The notes under the pieces were generated by a model. The model was not told the DNA's origin and ran no database searches. It worked only from the letters and a program-made list of their open reading frames with translations. Shown in pieces: positions 4,646 to 6,582 of a stretch of DNA of 6,582 nt. Positions within the stretch are counted from its first letter, which is position 1, and each line of letters begins with the position of its first letter. The position numbers and the translations under genes are program-made. The stretch spans positions 1-6,582 of the forward strand of contig USCO01000121.1 in the NCBI GenBank assembly GCA_900553135.1, read 5' to 3'. This DNA is from an uncultured Eubacteriales bacterium (lineage in GTDB: Bacteria; Bacillota; Clostridia; Oscillospirales; Oscillospiraceae).

Positions 4646-5596
4646 TTACTGGTTGTCGTCGCTGGCCAGGGACAGGCCCATCATAGCCAGCTTGTTGATG
4701 ACCTCTTCCAGGGACTTGCGGCCCAGGTTACGCACCTTCATCATCTCTTCCTCGGTCTTGGAGATCAGATCCTCCACCGTGTTGATGTTGGCGCGCTTGA
4801 GGCAGTTATAGGAACGCACGGACAGGTCCATGTCGTCGATGGTCATCTCCATCACCTTGTCCCGCTGAGTCTCGGCCTTCTCCACCACGGTGGACCGGCT
4901 GCCCATGGTCTCGGACAGGTCGGTAAACAGGGCGAAGTGGTCGCACAGGATGCGGGCGCCCAGGGACACGGCGTCCCGGGCATCAATGGTGCCGTTGGTC
5001 CACACCTCCAGGGTCAGCTTGTCATAGTCCGTGGCGTCGCCCACACGGGTGTTTTCCACGGTATAGTTGACCTTGCGAACAGGGGTGTAGATGGAGTCCA
5101 CGGGGATGAGGCCGATGATGGTCTGGGCGGGCTTGTTCCGGTCGGCGGGGACATAGCCGCGGCCGTGGGACAAGGTCAGATCCATGCTCAGGGTGGCATC
5201 CGGACCCAGAGTGGCAATGTGCAGATCAGGGTTCAGGATCTCCACGTCGGCATCAGCCTTGATGTCGCCGGCGGTGACTTCGCACTCTCCGGCGGCCTCA
5301 ATGTGGACCGTCTTATTCTCCTCGCAGTGGAGCTTGGCAATGATGCTCTTGATGTTCAGGACGATCTCAGTGACGTCCTCCTTGATGCCGGGGATGGTGG
5401 AAAACTCATGCTGCACGCCGGCGATCTTGATAGAGGTCACCGCGGTGCCAGGCAGGGAGGACAGCAGGATCCGCCGCAGGGAGTTGCCCAGGGTGGTGCC
5501 GTAGCCTCGCTCCAGGGGCTCCACGACATACTTGCCATAGGAGTTGTCTCCGGGATTCTCCACACAGTCAATGCGGGGCTTCTCGATTTCTACCAT
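4646..5596 (-). CDS. rpoA: DNA-directed RNA polymerase subunit alpha
   Basis: A 316-residue, full-length alpha subunit. The N-terminal dimerisation domain (about 1-230) carries the signature GNSLRRILLSSLPG (37-50). It scaffolds assembly of beta and beta-prime. A linker (about 231-250) leads to the C-terminal domain (about 251-310), which binds UP elements and activators. There R261, N264, C265 and K267 match the E. coli DNA-contact residues R265, N268, C269 and K271, and NLGRKS (290-295) matches the second contact loop. The ATG at 5596-5594 has the RBS AAAAGGAGGG (5617-5608), with a slightly long 11-base spacing and a GC hairpin (5640-5621) just upstream. It follows rpsD after 135 bases and precedes rplQ. 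Nothing in the protein looks damaged. Confidence 0.99.
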   Translation of the reverse strand: MVEIEKPRIDCVENPGDNSYGKYVVEPLERGYGTTLGNSLRRILLSSLPGTAVTSIKIAGVQHEFSTIPGIKEDVTEIVLNIKSIIAKLHCEENKTVHIEAAGECEVTAGDIKADADVEILNPDLHIATLGPDATLSMDLTLSHGRGYVPADRNKPAQTIIGLIPVDSIYTPVRKVNYTVENTRVGDATDYDKLTLEVWTNGTIDARDAVSLGARILCDHFALFTDLSETMGSRSTVVEKAETQRDKVMEMTIDDMDLSVRSYNCLKRANINTVEDLISKTEEEMMKVRNLGRKSLEEVINKLAMMGLSLASDDNQ

Positions 5597-5620
5597 ATGC
5601 TATGATACCCTCCTTTTCTG

Positions 5621-5640
5621 GGCGGCCTGGAAAAGCCGCC
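5621..5640 (-). promoter_or_regulatory. GC hairpin directly upstream of the rpoA ribosome binding site
   Basis: GGCGGC and GCCGCC (5621-5626 and 5635-5640) form a 6-bp all-GC stem with an 8-base loop, ending 3 bases before the extended Shine-Dalgarno of rpoA (5617-5608). It lacks a U-tract, so it is not a terminator. It could set the accessibility of the RBS or form part of a protein-binding leader. The stem is seen; the role is inferred. Confidence 0.45.
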
Positions 5641-5681
5641 TGATTCCGCTCACCAATATACTGAGGGTCTAAGTGGAAATG

Positions 5682-5730
5682 GAACTCCCCAGAGCCTCCG
5701 GCCAAACCGGAAGCCCTGGGACGTTAGTTC
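5682..5730 (-). promoter_or_regulatory. Long intercistronic RNA hairpin between rpsD and rpoA
   Basis: CCCAGGGCTTCCGG (5720-5707 on the minus strand) pairs with CCGGAGGCTCTGGG (5701-5688) over a five-base loop. Two G-U wobbles become mismatches if read on the plus strand, so the structure suits operon mRNA. Below it, after an asymmetric internal loop, GAACT/AGTTC (5730-5726 with 5686-5682) extends the stem. It begins about a base past the rpsD TAA region and has no U-tract. Likely roles are mRNA stabilisation, processing, or a regulatory site in the operon. Confidence 0.6.
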
Positions 5731-5731
5731 A

Positions 5732-6334
5732 TTACTTAGAATACAGCTCGACGATGAGGTGCTCTTCCACGGGGAAGTCGATGTCGTCCCGGACGGGCAG
5801 CGCAACGACCTTACCCTGGAGGGTGTTCTTGGCGTGGTCCAGCCACTTGGGCACGTTCACCTGGATGGCGTCCTCGCCCAGCAGGCGCTTAAACTTCACG
5901 GAAGAACGGCTCTTCTCACGGACCTCGATGACGTCGCCCACCTTCACCAGGTAGGAGGGGATGTCCACGCGCTGGCCGTTGACGGTGAAGTGGCCGTGGG
6001 TCACCAGCTGACGAGCCTCGCGGCGGGTCATGGCGAAGCCCAGACGGTACACCACGTTGTCCAGACGGCGCTCGATGAGGGTCAGCAGATTCTCGCCGGT
6101 CTTGCCCTGCATACGGGAAGCCTTCTCATAGTACATGTGGAACTGCTTCTCCATGATGCCGTAGACAAACTTGACCTTCTGCTTCTCGGTCAGCTGCATC
6201 GCATACTCAGACTGCTTTCTGCGCATCTGACCCTTGGGGTTACGGTTGGTAGTCTTCTTCGCATAGCCCATAGCGGCAGGGGACAGGTTCAGAGCCTTGC
6301 ACCGCTTGGCGATGGGCTGCATATTTCTAGCCAT
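5732..6334 (-). CDS. rpsD: 30S ribosomal protein S4, zinc-free (C-) type
   Basis: A 200-residue S4. The N-terminal domain (1-88) has KQSEYAMQLTEKQKVKFVYG (40-59) and Clostridia-type KKTTNRNPKGQ (26-36). It has a single Cys (C12) instead of the four-cysteine zinc ribbon of C+ forms. ERRLDNVVYRLGF (88-100) leads into the S4 RNA-binding domain (about 101-150, MTRREARQLV...NGQRVDIPSYLVKVGDVIEV), and the C-terminus is the family-typical EHLIVELYSK. S4 nucleates assembly of the 30S body on 16S rRNA and in many bacteria represses its own operon. The ATG at 6334-6332 has a consensus AAGGAGGT (6350-6343) at 8 bases. It is 24 bases behind rpsK and clearly co-transcribed. Confidence 0.98.
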   Translation of the reverse strand: MARNMQPIAKRCKALNLSPAAMGYAKKTTNRNPKGQMRRKQSEYAMQLTEKQKVKFVYGIMEKQFHMYYEKASRMQGKTGENLLTLIERRLDNVVYRLGFAMTRREARQLVTHGHFTVNGQRVDIPSYLVKVGDVIEVREKSRSSVKFKRLLGEDAIQVNVPKWLDHAKNTLQGKVVALPVRDDIDFPVEEHLIVELYSK

Positions 6335-6358
6335 GTGTCAAAACCTCCTTTTTCCAGA

Positions 6359-6582
6359 TCAGACGCGGCGGCGCTTCGGGGGCCGGCAGCCGTTGTGGGG
6401 GACAGGAGTCACGTCCTTGATCAGGGTGACCTCCAGGCCCACGGCCTGCAGGGCGCGGATGGCGGCCTCACGGCCGGCGCCGGGGCCCTTAACATAGACC
6501 TCGACGGTCTTCAGGCCATACTCCATAGCAGCCTTGGCAGCCGTCTCGGCGGCAGTCTGAGCGGCAAAGGGGGTGGACTTAC
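6359..6582 (-). CDS. rpsK: 30S ribosomal protein S11, C-terminal part (5' end outside the window)
   Basis: Only the last 73 codons and the TGA stop (6361-6359) are present; the gene enters at the right edge. The visible protein starts KSTPFAAQTAAETAAKAA and continues with the S11 signature region KTVEVYVKGPGAGREAAIRAL. It ends with TPVPHNGCRPPKRRRV, the highly conserved RNA-binding tail that contacts 16S rRNA in the platform near the E site. About 55-60 N-terminal residues are missing compared with the usual 125-135. Gene order rpsK-rpsD matches the Firmicutes alpha operon. The truncation is due to the window, not to decay. Confidence 0.98.
   Translation of the reverse strand, partial: KSTPFAAQTAAETAAKAAMEYGLKTVEVYVKGPGAGREAAIRALQAVGLEVTLIKDVTPVPHNGCRPPKRRRV

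Noticed and set aside
4424..5605. A 393-codon open frame on the plus strand opposite rpoA
   Set aside because: It is exactly antisense to rpoA, low in complexity and rich in Gly, His and Val. It arises from G/C third-position bias, and no RBS precedes it.

Overview
The window comes from a GC-rich, low-copy chromosomal region. It most likely belongs to a gut-type Clostridia, probably Oscillospiraceae (Flavonifractor/Pseudoflavonifractor-like). This rests on the gene order rpsK-rpsD-rpoA-rplQ, AGGAGG-type ribosome binding sites, a zinc-free Clostridia-style S4 N-terminus, strong G/C third-position bias and TGn-TATAAT-type promoters. The genus is an inference from protein style and was not tested.

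Layout. Left part (1-1300, minus strand): a CorC/TlyC-type CBS-domain membrane protein (GTG start), preceded upstream by a small two-helix membrane protein. Each has its own promoter, and a terminator lies between them. Position 1300-1492 is a divergent promoter region. Middle (1493-3707, plus strand): a CLC-family anion transporter whose signature motifs look like the fluoride-exporting CLC-F clade rather than the chloride type, then an unrecognised membrane-anchored secreted protein, then a VOC/glyoxalase-fold metalloenzyme. Their close spacing and lack of internal terminators suggest one transcription unit. Right part (4056-6582, minus strand): the end of the alpha ribosomal operon, transcribed rpsK (cut by the window edge), rpsD, rpoA, rplQ. 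These are ribosomal proteins S11, S4 and L17 and the RNA polymerase alpha subunit.

The convergent zone 3708-4055 is the most unusual part. It holds a perfect 19-bp palindrome made of two inverted consensus DnaA-box sequences. It also holds a degenerate duplicate of the 3' end of rplQ with its terminator (about 94 bp, 5 mismatches and 1 indel, about 230 bp from the original). A GC-rich hairpin-dense stretch separates the two copies and could be an interspersed repeat or a structured RNA.

The ribosomal operon has intercistronic RNA hairpins between rpsD and rpoA, and a 245-bp gap between rpoA and rplQ with a possible weak terminator and a possible secondary promoter. I see no phage, IS transposase, CRISPR, tRNA, rRNA or defence system. 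The window is mostly housekeeping, and the convergent repeat zone and the CLC-F-like transporter deserve the second look.
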